Shown: positions 31,984 to 41,656 of the stretch, in pieces
How positions within the stretch are numbered: the first letter of the stretch is position 1
Layout: every line of letters begins with the position of its first letter
From: Rhynchopus sp. YZ270_cl-10
Lineage: Eukaryota; Euglenozoa; Diplonemea; Diplonemida; Diplonemidae
DNA length: 64,000 nt
Assembly (NCBI GenBank): GCA_964035575.1
Contig: OZ037928.1
Span: 248,001-312,000, forward strand
Direction: 5' to 3'
Translations under genes and position numbers: made by a program
Notes under the pieces: model-generated
What the model was told of the DNA's origin: nothing
The model's database searches: none
The model's input: the letters and a program-made list of their open reading frames with translations, nothing else

Positions 31984-33199
31984 GATTTTAATGTGTTTTT
32001 TTTCTCTTCCGTGTTTTGTTCTTTTTCCTGCTGTGGTTGCGGTTGTGTCTTTGTGTGAGGGTGGTGAGGCAGGGAACAAGATGTGTCGCTGTCGAGCCAC
32101 GATCCCCTTTCTGCACCGCACTCCGATACAGTGTATGCTCTGCAGCGAGCGGGGCGACGATGGTCTTCATACTTCTCGCATCATCGCCAAGCACTTCTGC
32201 GGCTGTTTGAAGCGCCCTTCTGAACGGAGACACAATGACCAACGTGTTTGCATCGTACCCACCAACACTGCGCAGTACACAACCCAATCTCTGTGCCTGC
32301 AATACTCCAGTAGGGTTCAACTGACCGAGCGAAGCGAGGCAGAGCACACTATTTAGTGCATTGACAATTGGGGGAAATGAATATTAACACGGGAGAGACA
32401 GGGGAGCAAATAGACTGTCCAGTTTGTGTGGTTTTACGTTATGTCCAGTATTGGTGCCCAGCTGGTTCTGGAGGGGAGGAGGGGGAGGACGGGATGAGGC
32501 TTTCTTTTTGTAAGACGAAGCTCCGTTCTTGTTACTTTGTGTTTGTCTATTTTGTCTTTTTTGATAGGGTTATTAACGTCATCAGCGACCCTCCCCCCAC
32601 GGAACTCGTATACTATAGGGGAGGGGGGTGGGGAAAACAATGGGAGTGAACGTCGTCCTTGAAGGCTTCGCAACTCCTTCGCATACTCTCTTCTTAGACA
32701 GATGTCCAACAAGAAAACGCCTCCTTGTCTTACTCATGGCGCTTTGTGTGATGGGGAATTTGGGATTAACACAAAGGAGAATTGGCCTTGGAGGGAGTAC
32801 ACACATGTAGCTAATGGGAGGTGGGGGAAAGGAAAAGGAAAAGGGGAACTAAACAGGTGCTGCTCCACACAAAGGTTGGGGTAGGGGGAAAGGGGTTGAA
32901 ACAGAACACTTTTTGTTTTCCGTGCAAAATCCAGAAGTCGCATAATTCGCGTATAGTAGCTATTTCTCTGTATACTGTATTGATGTCCCCCGTTTAGATT
33001 AACCGAGGGATTTTACTTTCTCTTTTTTGGTGAGGCGGTCAGCGTGACGTGCTCAGTTGTTGCCTTTGTACGAAGCTGCCTGTCTTGCACCCCGCATGTG
33101 GCGTCCCTCCTGAGGAAGCGCTGTGCAGCATCACGACACCGCACCAAGCACAACGCAAAGCACTGCACCAGCTTGCACCAACAGGGCTGTGCGGCCACG
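31984..33199. repeat. LRR array spacer with phosphatase fragment
   Basis: 32,087-32,322 is a full-length 236-bp phosphatase-gene fragment. 32,409-32,700 is the duplicon block. 32,700-33,199 is the common downstream spacer. The organisation is the same as at 29,588-30,798, giving an array period near 2.3-2.4 kb. Confidence 0.75.
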
Positions 33200-34642
33200 T
33201 CACTGCGACAGTCTCGGTCGCTTGCAGTCTTCCTCAGGTAATTCGTCTCGCTTCCGTTTCGGACGGGCATCCACCACAAGATGAATCAGGCCCGCCTCTT
33301 GCACAGCGCTCGTCATAGCAGCACTGCACCCAGAGAGGCGGATGGTTTGTAAGCCAGACAGACCACTGCAGAAGGTGAAGTTGGACTGGTCGATGTCCTT
33401 AACTCTGTTGAGTGAAGATAAGTCGAGAGATGTTAAACTGGTGCAGTCCTGGAGGAAGTACTCCCTAACGTGCTCAAGGCTGCTGAGTGAAGACAGATCC
33501 AGAGCTGTCAAACTCTTGCATCCTCTGAGGAAGCTGTACCCAACATGCGTGAGACTCCTGAGTGAAGATAAGTCGAGAGCTGTTAAACTGATGCACTCGC
33601 CGAGGAAGTACTCCCCAACGTGCGTGAGACTGTTGAGTGAAGACAAGTCGACAGCTGTCAAACTTTCGCACGCCCGGAGGAACCAGCCCTCAACGTGCGT
33701 GAGACTGTTGGATGAAGGCAAGTCGAGAGATGTTAAACTCCTGCACTCGTGGAGGAAGCCGCCCCCAACGCGCGTGAGTCTGTTGGATGAAGACAAGTCG
33801 ACAGATGTTAAACTGGTGCACGCATTGAGGAAGCAGTCCCCAACGTGCGTGAGACTGTTGAGCGAAGAGAAGTCGAGAGCTGTTAAACTGGTGCACCCTT
33901 CCAGGAAGCAGTTCCCAACATGCGTGAGACTGGTGAGTGAAGGCAAGTCGAGGCGTGTTAAACCTTCGCAGTCATGGAGAAAGTAGTCCCCAACGTGCGT
34001 GAGACTGTTGGGCGAAGGCAAGTTGAGAGATGTTAAACTGCTGCACCTATTGAGGAAGCAGGTCCCAACGTGCGTGAGGCTGGTGAATGAAGACAAGTCG
34101 ACAGCTGTTAAACTGCTGCACCCATTGAGAAAGTCGTCACCAATGTGTGTGAGACTGTTGAAAGAAGACAAGTTGACAGCTGTCAAATTCCTGCAGTGCC
34201 GGAGGAAGCCAGACTCAATGCGCGTGACAGTCGACACAGCACTCAGATCAAGTTGTGATATCAATGGCGTTATCATGGATCTGCGACCCAAGAACCACTT
34301 AGGAATGACAGTCGCAACCTCCGCCTGCAGAAGCAAACACGCAACCTCAGGATCCTCCACCTTCATCAATAACTCTGGCGTCAGGTCTGTCACACCCAAA
34401 GCACGAAGGGCTTCTATGGCTTGTTGCTTCATCGACTTTGTCGTCACCACAATCGTATCCCCAGCACTCAGCTGCGTCATGTCGTATCCTTCGCCCATCA
34501 CTTCGTCTCCGAAACTCATGTAAAAGCTGTCTTCAGGCAACCCCACTGCAGACGCCACCTTCCGCCGCATGTCCTCCACTGTGTCAGCCAGAGCCACCTC
34601 AATCACGTGTGTCTCGTCGCAAAACAGCACATTCAGATCCAT
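33200..34642 (-). CDS. LRR-8: largest ubiquitin-like/LRR protein, 12 repeats
   Basis: The protein is 480 residues from the conserved start at 34,642 (an in-frame ATG at 34,705 is possible). It starts MDLNVLFCDETHV; Leu replaces Glu at residue 6, as in LRR-10. About 12 repeats of 25 residues follow, with mixed variants (NLPSPNSLTHVGDYF, DFSSLNSLTHVGDCF, DLPSSNSLTHVEGWF). The cap is DQSNFTFCSGLSGLQTIRLSGC, also seen in LRR-9. The tail PKRKRDELPEEDCKRPRLSQ keeps both basic clusters. Intact. It shows the upper limit of repeat number in the window. Confidence 0.85.
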   Translation of the reverse strand: MDLNVLFCDETHVIEVALADTVEDMRRKVASAVGLPEDSFYMSFGDEVMGEGYDMTQLSAGDTIVVTTKSMKQQAIEALRALGVTDLTPELLMKVEDPEVACLLLQAEVATVIPKWFLGRRSMITPLISQLDLSAVSTVTRIESGFLRHCRNLTAVNLSSFNSLTHIGDDFLNGCSSLTAVDLSSFTSLTHVGTCFLNRCSSLTSLNLPSPNSLTHVGDYFLHDCEGLTRLDLPSLTSLTHVGNCFLEGCTSLTALDFSSLNSLTHVGDCFLNACTSLTSVDLSSSNRLTRVGGGFLHECRSLTSLDLPSSNSLTHVEGWFLRACESLTAVDLSSLNSLTHVGEYFLGECISLTALDLSSLRSLTHVGYSFLRGCKSLTALDLSSLSSLEHVREYFLQDCTSLTSLDLSSLNRVKDIDQSNFTFCSGLSGLQTIRLSGCSAAMTSAVQEAGLIHLVVDARPKRKRDELPEEDCKRPRLSQ

Positions 34643-35658
34643 GATTCGTGTGTTGTGGTTGTGTTCTGAGCTCTGTTTGGTGGGATGTGGAGGACAAGAC
34701 AACAAGCCTGCGGTCTATTCAGTGTTGTTGGGGTTGCGACCCGACGGGATGTGAAGCTAGAGGGGAGTAATTGTAATTCTTGAACGCATCCCCACACTAG
34801 TCACACAGGGGGTTTCGTTGCTCCGAGCAGCAAGCGTTGCCACAGGGGGGAATTGAATGAAGCAACGAAAACAAAATTTCCCTTCTTTTTTTTTTTTGTT
34901 GTATTATCCCTCCTGATGTTTGACCCATGCTGTACCCTAATAACATGAAAGCGCTTCAATAACTTCGTCTTCGTCTTCATCTTCGTCTGGGTGCGTGAAG
35001 ACGCTCCACATCGTAAACAACTGGTTGAAATCCTGTATCACCTCCCTGCCCCGCAAGCTGCGACACCAGACTAGATGGGGACTGCTGCCGCACAGGAGGT
35101 GCGTCACGTGGTGAGGAGGCTGCAGGCTCTGAAGCTTCTTCGAAGGCCGTTTCGAATACATTGCGAAAGACGCTACTTCTGGCGGCATGATGGACGCCAC
35201 TCTTGATGCACGTGGCGTTCTGGCACGTGGTGCCTGCCCTCGGTGTGCCCACAACAGACTGCTCTGTGTCCGCATCTCTGAGTCTGTCCTGCAGCTTGCG
35301 TTTGGAGTGCTGCTCTGCCACCATGCGTGCAGCCTGCTCTTCCGTTTCGAGACCATGTGTCTGTTCTGTCTTCAGCATACAACACATGAGTGATTTGGTC
35401 TTCAAGACGGACGTTGTCCTCGACAGTGTTCTGCTGGTTCTACGCAGAGCTTGCAGCAGGGTCAGGAGTGGGGTTGGGCTCGTCTGGTTAAGTGAGAGGA
35501 CGCGGTCAACGCCTTTGAGTTGTGAAGGCACCTACCAGCCAGCAGCTTCAACGGCAGCCAGGCGCAGGTGAGAAAGTGTAGCTGCACCGTATCGTGGTCT
35601 GTCACTGCGACAGTCTCGGTCGCTTGCAGTCTTCCTCAGGTAATTCGTCTCGCTTCCG
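34643..35658. repeat. Spacer with dispersed repeats and a coiled-coil gene fragment
   Basis: 34,773-34,935 (CATCCCCACACTAGTCACAC onward) recurs at 36,711-36,860 and 44,141-44,340. 34,950-34,990 encodes DEDEDEDEVIEAL on the minus strand, repeated at 44,741-44,790. 35,270-35,430 is a minus-strand fragment reading TEQTHGLETEEQAARMVAEQ, also present near 40,760 and 41,390. Frames shift between the pieces, so this is a mosaic rather than a gene. Confidence 0.6.
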
Positions 35659-36576
35659 TTACGTACGGGCATCCACAACAAGATGACTCAGGCCTGCCTC
35701 CTCCACAGCGCTCGACACAACAGCACTGCACCCAGAGAGGCGGATGGTTTGTAAGCCAGACAAACCACTGCAGAAGGTGCAGTTGGACTGGTCGATGTGC
35801 TCAACACTCCTGAGTGAAGATAGGTCGACAGATGTTAAACTGCTGCACTCGCCGAGGAAGTACTCCCCAACGTGCGTGAGACTTTTGAGCGAAGACAAGT
35901 CGACAGCGGTTAAACTCCTGCAGTTCCGGAGGAACCAGTCCCCAACGTGCGTGAGAATGTTGGATGAAGGCAAGTTGAGAGATGTCAAACTCCTGCACTC
36001 GTGGAGGAAGCCGTCCCCAACATGTGTGAGACTGTTGGAAGACGACAAGTCGACAGATGTTAAACTCCTGCATTCCTGGAGGAAGTAGTCCTCAACGTGC
36101 GTGAGACTGTTGAGTGAAGACAAGTCGACAGCGGTTAAACTGGTGCAGTTGTAGAGGAAGTAGTCTTCAATCCGCGTGACAGTCGACACAGCACTCAGAT
36201 CAAGTCGCGTTATCGAAGTCCGTTCCAAGAACCAATCAGGAATGACAGTCGTAACCTCCGCCTGCAGAAGCAAACACGCAACCTCAGGATCCTTCACCTT
36301 CTTCAACCTCTTTGGCCTCAGGTCTGTCTCACCCAACGCATGAAGCGCTGCTATGGCTTCGAACTTCATCGACTTCGTCAACAAAATCGTGTCCCCAGCA
36401 CTCAGCTGCGTCATGTCCGCTCCTTCGCCCATCACTTCGTCTCCGAAACTCATGCCAAAGCTGTCTTCAGGCAGCCCCACTGCAGACGCCACCTTCCGCC
36501 GCATGTGTTCCACTGTGTCAGCCAGAGCCACCTCAATCACGTGTGTCTCGTCGCAAAACTCCACATTCAGATCCAT
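35659..36576 (-). CDS. LRR-9: short ubiquitin-like/LRR protein, NLS tail lost
   Basis: The protein is 305 residues from the start at 36,576. It has the ubiquitin-like domain, the linker, only about 6 repeats (NLPSSNILTHVGDWF among them) and the DQSNCTFCSGLSGLQTIRLSGC cap. It ends LVVDART at a stop in the codon region where other copies encode PKRKR. The nuclear-tail sequence is still recognisable downstream (to about 35,600) but untranslated. The TAACGG context of the stop resembles that in LRR-2, so the change may have spread by gene conversion or arisen twice. Confidence 0.8.
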   Translation of the reverse strand: MDLNVEFCDETHVIEVALADTVEHMRRKVASAVGLPEDSFGMSFGDEVMGEGADMTQLSAGDTILLTKSMKFEAIAALHALGETDLRPKRLKKVKDPEVACLLLQAEVTTVIPDWFLERTSITRLDLSAVSTVTRIEDYFLYNCTSLTAVDLSSLNSLTHVEDYFLQECRSLTSVDLSSSNSLTHVGDGFLHECRSLTSLNLPSSNILTHVGDWFLRNCRSLTAVDLSSLKSLTHVGEYFLGECSSLTSVDLSSLRSVEHIDQSNCTFCSGLSGLQTIRLSGCSAVVSSAVEEAGLSHLVVDART

Positions 36577-37305
36577 GTTTCGTGTTTTGTGGTTGTGTTC
36601 TGAGCTCTGTTTGGTGGGATGTGGAGGACAAGACAACAAGCCTGCGGTCTATTCAGTGTTGACGGGGTTGTGACCCGCCGGCTGTGAAGATAGAGGGGAA
36701 GAGTTTAATTCTTGAACGCATCCCCACACTAGTCACACAGGGGGTTTCGTTGCTCCTAGCAGCAAGCGTTGCCACAGGGGGGAATTGAATGAAGAAACGA
36801 AAACAAAACTTTCCTTTTTTTTGTTGTTGTATTATCCCACCTGATGTTTGATCCATGCTGTGTTCGGTGTTGTCCATTTTTGTTTTGGAGTTGTTTGCAG
36901 GAAGTTGCTACCGCCACATCAGGTGGCCATTATTTTTACACTCAATCCCAAATTTTTGTCCAAACTGGGTACTTTTCTAAATAAAGAACAACTATTCAAA
37001 ACTGTAAAATTCTTGCTTTAATTGATTTTTTGGGGTACCTCCCATCTACAGTCAAAAAAAATCGAGCAGATTCGTTGAGTGACTAAAACCTCAGAACCCA
37101 TAGAGAGAGAGACCCTGGTTCCCTGCAATTCCTTAAGGAAATGTCTTTGCCATTTTCAAAAATATTATGGCCGCAAAAATGGCAGTATGTAATCTGTGGT
37201 GCTCAAAAGTGCAAAATTCTTGCTCCAATGGATTCTCCGGGTATATATTGTACCTGGAGAATATGGTCAGATCACTCTTCAGACCATCTGGGGTATGGTC
37301 ACACA
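36577..37305. other. Non-coding spacer before the satellite
   Basis: 36,577-36,710 is the LRR upstream region shared with LRR-8 and LRR-10. 36,711-36,915 is the dispersed CACACTAGTCACACAGGGGG repeat, ending near a TTGTTTGCAGGAAGTTGCTACCGC phrase also found at 44,350. 36,916-37,305 shows no gene. Confidence 0.55.
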
Positions 37306-38536
37306 CAGGTAGTATACACAGTATACACAGTATACACAGTATACACAGTATACACAGTATACACAGTATACACAGTATACACAGTATACACAGTATACAC
37401 AGTATACACAGTATACACAGTATACACAGTATACACAGTATACACAGTATACACAGTATACACAGTATACACAGTATACACAGTATACACAGATTACACA
37501 GTATACACAGTATACACAGAAAACACAGTATACACAGTATACACAGTATACACAGTATACACAGTATACACAGTATACACAGTATACACAGTATACACAG
37601 TATACACAGTATACACAGTATACACAGAAAACACAGTATACACAGTATACACAGTATACACAGTATACACAGTATACACAGTATACACAGTATACACAGT
37701 ATACACAGTATACACAGTATACACAGTATACACAGTATACACAGTATACACAGTATACACAGTATACACAGTATACACAGTATACACAGTATACACAGTA
37801 TACACAGTATACACAGTATACACAGTATACACAGTATACACAGTATACACAGTATACACAGTATACACAGTATACACAGTATACACAGTATACACAGTAT
37901 ACACAGTATACACAGTATACACAGTATACACAGTATACACAGTATACACAGTATACACAGTATACACAGTATACACAGTATACACAGTATACACAGTATA
38001 CACAGTATACACAGTATACACAGTATACACAGTATACACAGTATACACAGTATACACAGTATACACAGTATACACAGTATACACAGTATACACAGTATAC
38101 ACAGTATACACAGTATACACAGATTACACAGTATACACAGTATACACAGAAAACACAGTATACACAGTATACACAGTATACACAGTATACACAGTATACA
38201 CAGTATACACAGTATACACAGTATACACAGTATACACAGTATACACAGTATACACAGTATACACAGTATACACAGTATACACAGTATACACAGTATACAC
38301 AGTATACACAGTATACACAGTATACACAGTATACACAGTATACACAGTATACACAGTATACACAGTATACACAGTATACACAGTATACACAGTATACACA
38401 GTATACACAGTATACACAGTATACACAGTATACACAGTATACACAGTATACACAGTATACACAGTATACACAGTATACACAGTATACACAGTATACACAG
38501 TATACACAGTATACACAGTATACACAGTATACACAG
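37306..38536. repeat. 9-bp satellite (TATACACAG)n, about 137 copies
   Basis: 1.23 kb of head-to-tail TATACACAG. Rare variant units ATTACACAG and AAAACACAG occur in the same arrangement at 37,491 and at 38,121, exactly 630 bp (70 units) apart, so a large block was duplicated. The array is open in all frames (VYT/IHS/TVY repeats), an artefact of a 9-bp period lacking stops. Confidence 0.95.
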
Positions 38537-38714
38537 GGGATTGGGAGTACAGTACACAGTACACAGTACACAGTACACAGTACACAGTACACAGTACACA
38601 GTACACAGTACACAGTACACAGTACACAGTACACAGTACACAGTACACAGTACACAGTACACAGTACACAGTACACAGTACACAGTACACAGTACACAGT
38701 ACACAGTACACAGA
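38537..38714. repeat. 7-bp satellite (TACACAG)n
   Basis: About 23 copies of TACACAG begin just after GGGGATTGGGAG. The unit is the 9-bp unit lacking TA, which suggests a common origin followed by separate expansion. A short TACACAG remnant recurs at 41,025-41,040. Confidence 0.93.
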
Positions 38715-38861
38715 CAATGGGGTGAAATGGGATGAAAGTGTGTGTAGGTGTGGTACCGCCGGGACACCCCATAAGGGGGGGGGGGTCATTTTTTAAGGGC
38801 CCTTAGCGGTTTTTTGGTGGGACACACAGAGACACACGGTGGCCCATACGGACCCTCAGGG

Positions 38862-39353
38862 TACACGACGACTAAAGTAACGGGTGTTATGTGGTAATAT
38901 AACATGTACTACATGTAAGTTACATGTGGTACAGGTGGCGAAATCAGGTGGTGGTACAATGGTTTTGGGGGTGGTTCTAGGCAGCGTTCGGCGGTGATTT
39001 CCGGTAAGACCTAAAAAATCCACAAAAATCGTCGTGAAATTTATGGGAGTTCTCGTGGGTTATTTACACATCGACCCACATGGAACATGATCACATGTAA
39101 CTATTACATGTAACTGTTACAATACATGTGAAGTTACATGTAATTTACGTGTAACGGTTTTTCACATGTAACATTACATGTGAAAAACACATGTAACTTA
39201 CTTCACCGCCGTGTGCTCCCCAAACCCGGAGTACACCGCGCGGACCCTCACCTGTGACACATTTCACTTTACGTAAGAAATGACATGCCGTTTACATGTA
39301 AAAAAAGTCACATGTAAATTACAATGTCATGGCGTTTACTTCACCGTCGTGTA
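38862..39353. mobile_element. CACGACG-terminal element E2 with ACATGT arrays
   Basis: CACGACG at 38,864 faces CCGTCGTG ending at 39,351, and both ends are flanked by TA. The interior carries many ACATGTAA / TTACATGT motifs in both orientations and an internal terminus-like ACTTCACCGCCGTG at about 39,200. No coding sequence. It fits the same family as E1, E3 and E4. Confidence 0.65.
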
Positions 39354-39390
39354 CTCGGGGTGCCCCCAAAGGGTCCGTTGCACCACAACC

Positions 39391-39575
39391 GAGCATGAGC
39401 AATGACAAGGGGGTATGACTAGTTAGATGACAAGACTAAATAATTACAAGACCCCTGTCACATGACAAGGCCTAACGCCACTCATTTCATACAGGGGTCT
39501 TGTCGTGAGTGAGTCTTGTCATGTAACTGCTCATGCACCTTGTCATATGACTAGTCACAGGTGCTAACTCGGACG
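39391..39575. repeat. Foldback array with TGACAAG motifs
   Basis: TGACAAG or its complement occurs at least six times. ACAAGACCCCTG (39,447) pairs with CAGGGGTCTTGT (39,492), and GCATGAGCA at 39,394 pairs with TGCTCATGC near 39,530. It resembles a decayed relative of E1-E4, but no CACGRCGG end with a matching flank was found. Confidence 0.5.
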
Positions 39576-39730
39576 TGGTAGTCCATGGGCCATCGTTCAC
39601 ACTCACGGCTTTCGGCAATAAAAGGGTCACCCCCTTTGTACCTTCAGCTTGTTCTCGAACACACTAAATGTATCTGTATATCCAGAACTAAAAGACCCCC
39701 CAGGCGCTTCGCGGCGAAGGGCAGGCCAAG
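39576..39730. other. Short non-coding stretch
   Basis: No gene or repeat is recognised. Confidence 0.3.
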
Positions 39731-40727
39731 GACTTAACACTGGTTGTGCTTAGAAAACCCGAATTTTTTACCCTTGAAAAGTGCATTTGAGGAAGTCACA
39801 ATGCGTCAAAACGAAAAGGTCGTTTTTGGCACTTTTAAAACCGGGCTCCGCTGAGTTCACCATATTTTTGCTCGATTTATTTAGTGGAGTAACTATTACT
39901 TTATCGTATGTGTGGACAAAAATTTGGGACGGAGCGTAAGATAATTCCCTATGTATTTTCCTTAAGGAAAATACAGGCAAAAATCCAGGTAAAAATCACT
40001 TTGTACAGACTATGCCTGGCGGGCACAGGGGGTGTCAAAACCAAAAAAAAATTGCTCGAATGGACGTTTCTGGGTTCCGGCATCTAGAGTCAAAAAAAAT
40101 CTATTTTTTTTTCGCGAAAATTTTTGACTTAACACTGGTTGTGCTTAGAAAACCCGAATTTTTTACCCTTGAAAAGTGCATTTGAGGAAGTCACAATGCG
40201 TCAAAACGAAAAGGTCGTTTTTGGCACTTTTAAAACCGGGCTCCGCTGAGTTCACCATATTTTTGCTCGATTTATTTAGTGGAGTAACTATTACTTTATC
40301 GTATGTGTGGACAAAAATTTGGGACGGAGCGTAAGATAATTCCCTATGTATTTTCCTTAAGGAAAATACAGGCAAAAATCCAGGTAAAAATCACTTTGTA
40401 CAGACTATGCCTGGCGGGCACAGGGGGTGTCAAAACCAAAAAAAAATTGCTCGAATGGACGTTTCTGGGTTCCGGCATCTAGAGTCAAAAAAAATCTATT
40501 TTTTTTTCGCGAAAATTTTTGACTTAACACTGGTTGTGCTTAGAAAACCCGAATTTTTTACCCTTGAAAAGTGCATTTGAGGAAGTCACAATGCGTCAAA
40601 ACGAAAAGGTCGTTTTTGGCACTTTTAAAACCGGGCTCCGCTGAGTTCACCATATTTTTGCTCGATTTATTTAGTGGAGTAACTATTACTTTATCGTATG
40701 TGTGGACAAAAATTTGGGACGGAGCGT
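39731..40727. repeat. 395-bp tandem repeat, 2.5 copies
   Basis: Copies start at 39,731, 40,126 and 40,521; the last is cut at about 40,727 where it joins the coiled-coil gene fragment. No difference is seen between copies. Each contains a 70-codon minus-strand frame (39,768-39,980; 40,163-40,375) of uncertain meaning. Confidence 0.92.
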
Positions 40728-41656
40728 TAAAAAACCCTTCCCTCCCCCTCCCTCTGTCCTGCAGCTTGCGTATGGAGTGCTGCTCTGCCACCGTGCGTGC
40801 AGCCTGCTCTTCCGTTTCGAGACCATGTGTCTGTTCTGTCTTCAGCTTGTCATACAACACATGAGTGATTTGGTCTTCAAGACGGGGGAGCAGAAAACAT
40901 CGGGATTATCACTGCCCTTTATTCGAAGTCGTAGAGCGCCTGTGTGCACAGATCTTCTTGTCGTACTTCAGGGGGAAATAGTGTCAACTTGACGTGCTCA
41001 GATGTTGCCTTTGTACGAAGCTACACAGTACACAGTACACAAGGAGAACCATAGGAAAACACCCCCATATTCCCCCATATTTGTGCAGTATTCCTGCTGT
41101 ATTTCCCCCATATTTCCCCCATATTTGCCACAAAAGTGTAGGGGACCAAATTTTTTGGGGAATAGGGCCTCCCCATATTGGGGGGACAAGTATGCCAAGG
41201 GCAGTGTTGGATGCAGACGTGCAGACGTCTGCAGACGTATGCAGAAAACGCCACCTATTTTGCCACAAAACGCCACCTATTTGCAGACGTCTGCAGCCAT
41301 CACTGCCGGGAGTCACCTCGTTCCGGCGCGTGGTGCCTGCCCTTGGTGTGCCCACAACAGACAGGCTCTGTGTCCGCATCTCTGAGTCTGTCATGCAGCT
41401 TGCGTTTGGAGTGCTGCTCTGCCACCATGCGTGCAGCCTGCCCTTCCGTTTGGAGACCATGTGTCTGTTCTGTCTTCAGCTTGTCATACAACACATGAGT
41501 GATTTGGTCTTCAAGACGGACGTTGTCCTCGACAGTGTTCTGCTGGTTCTACGCAGAGCTTGCAGCAGGGTCAGGAGTGGGGTTGGGATCGTCTGGTTAA
41601 GTGAGAGGACGCGGTCAACGCCTTTGAGTTGTGAATGCACCTACCAGCCAGCAGCT
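40728..41656. repeat. Mosaic spacer with two coiled-coil gene fragments
   Basis: 40,745-40,880 and 41,380-41,540 are copies of the fragment at 35,270-35,430 (minus-strand DKLKTEQTHGLETEEQAAR). Between them are TTTCCCCCATA repeats (41,068-41,135) and GCAGACGT repeats (41,213-41,300). No intact gene is seen. Confidence 0.6.

Noticed and set aside
34977-35531. 184-codon minus-strand frame as a host gene
   Set aside because: It is a mosaic of repeat fragments; the coiled-coil piece reads sensibly in a different frame from the rest.
37306-38714. CRISPR array
   Set aside because: No unique spacers; short-unit satellites in a eukaryotic context.
37133-38796. Giant frames of VYT, IHS or CIL repeats
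   Set aside because: Produced by a stop-free 9-bp satellite; all frames are open in the same way.
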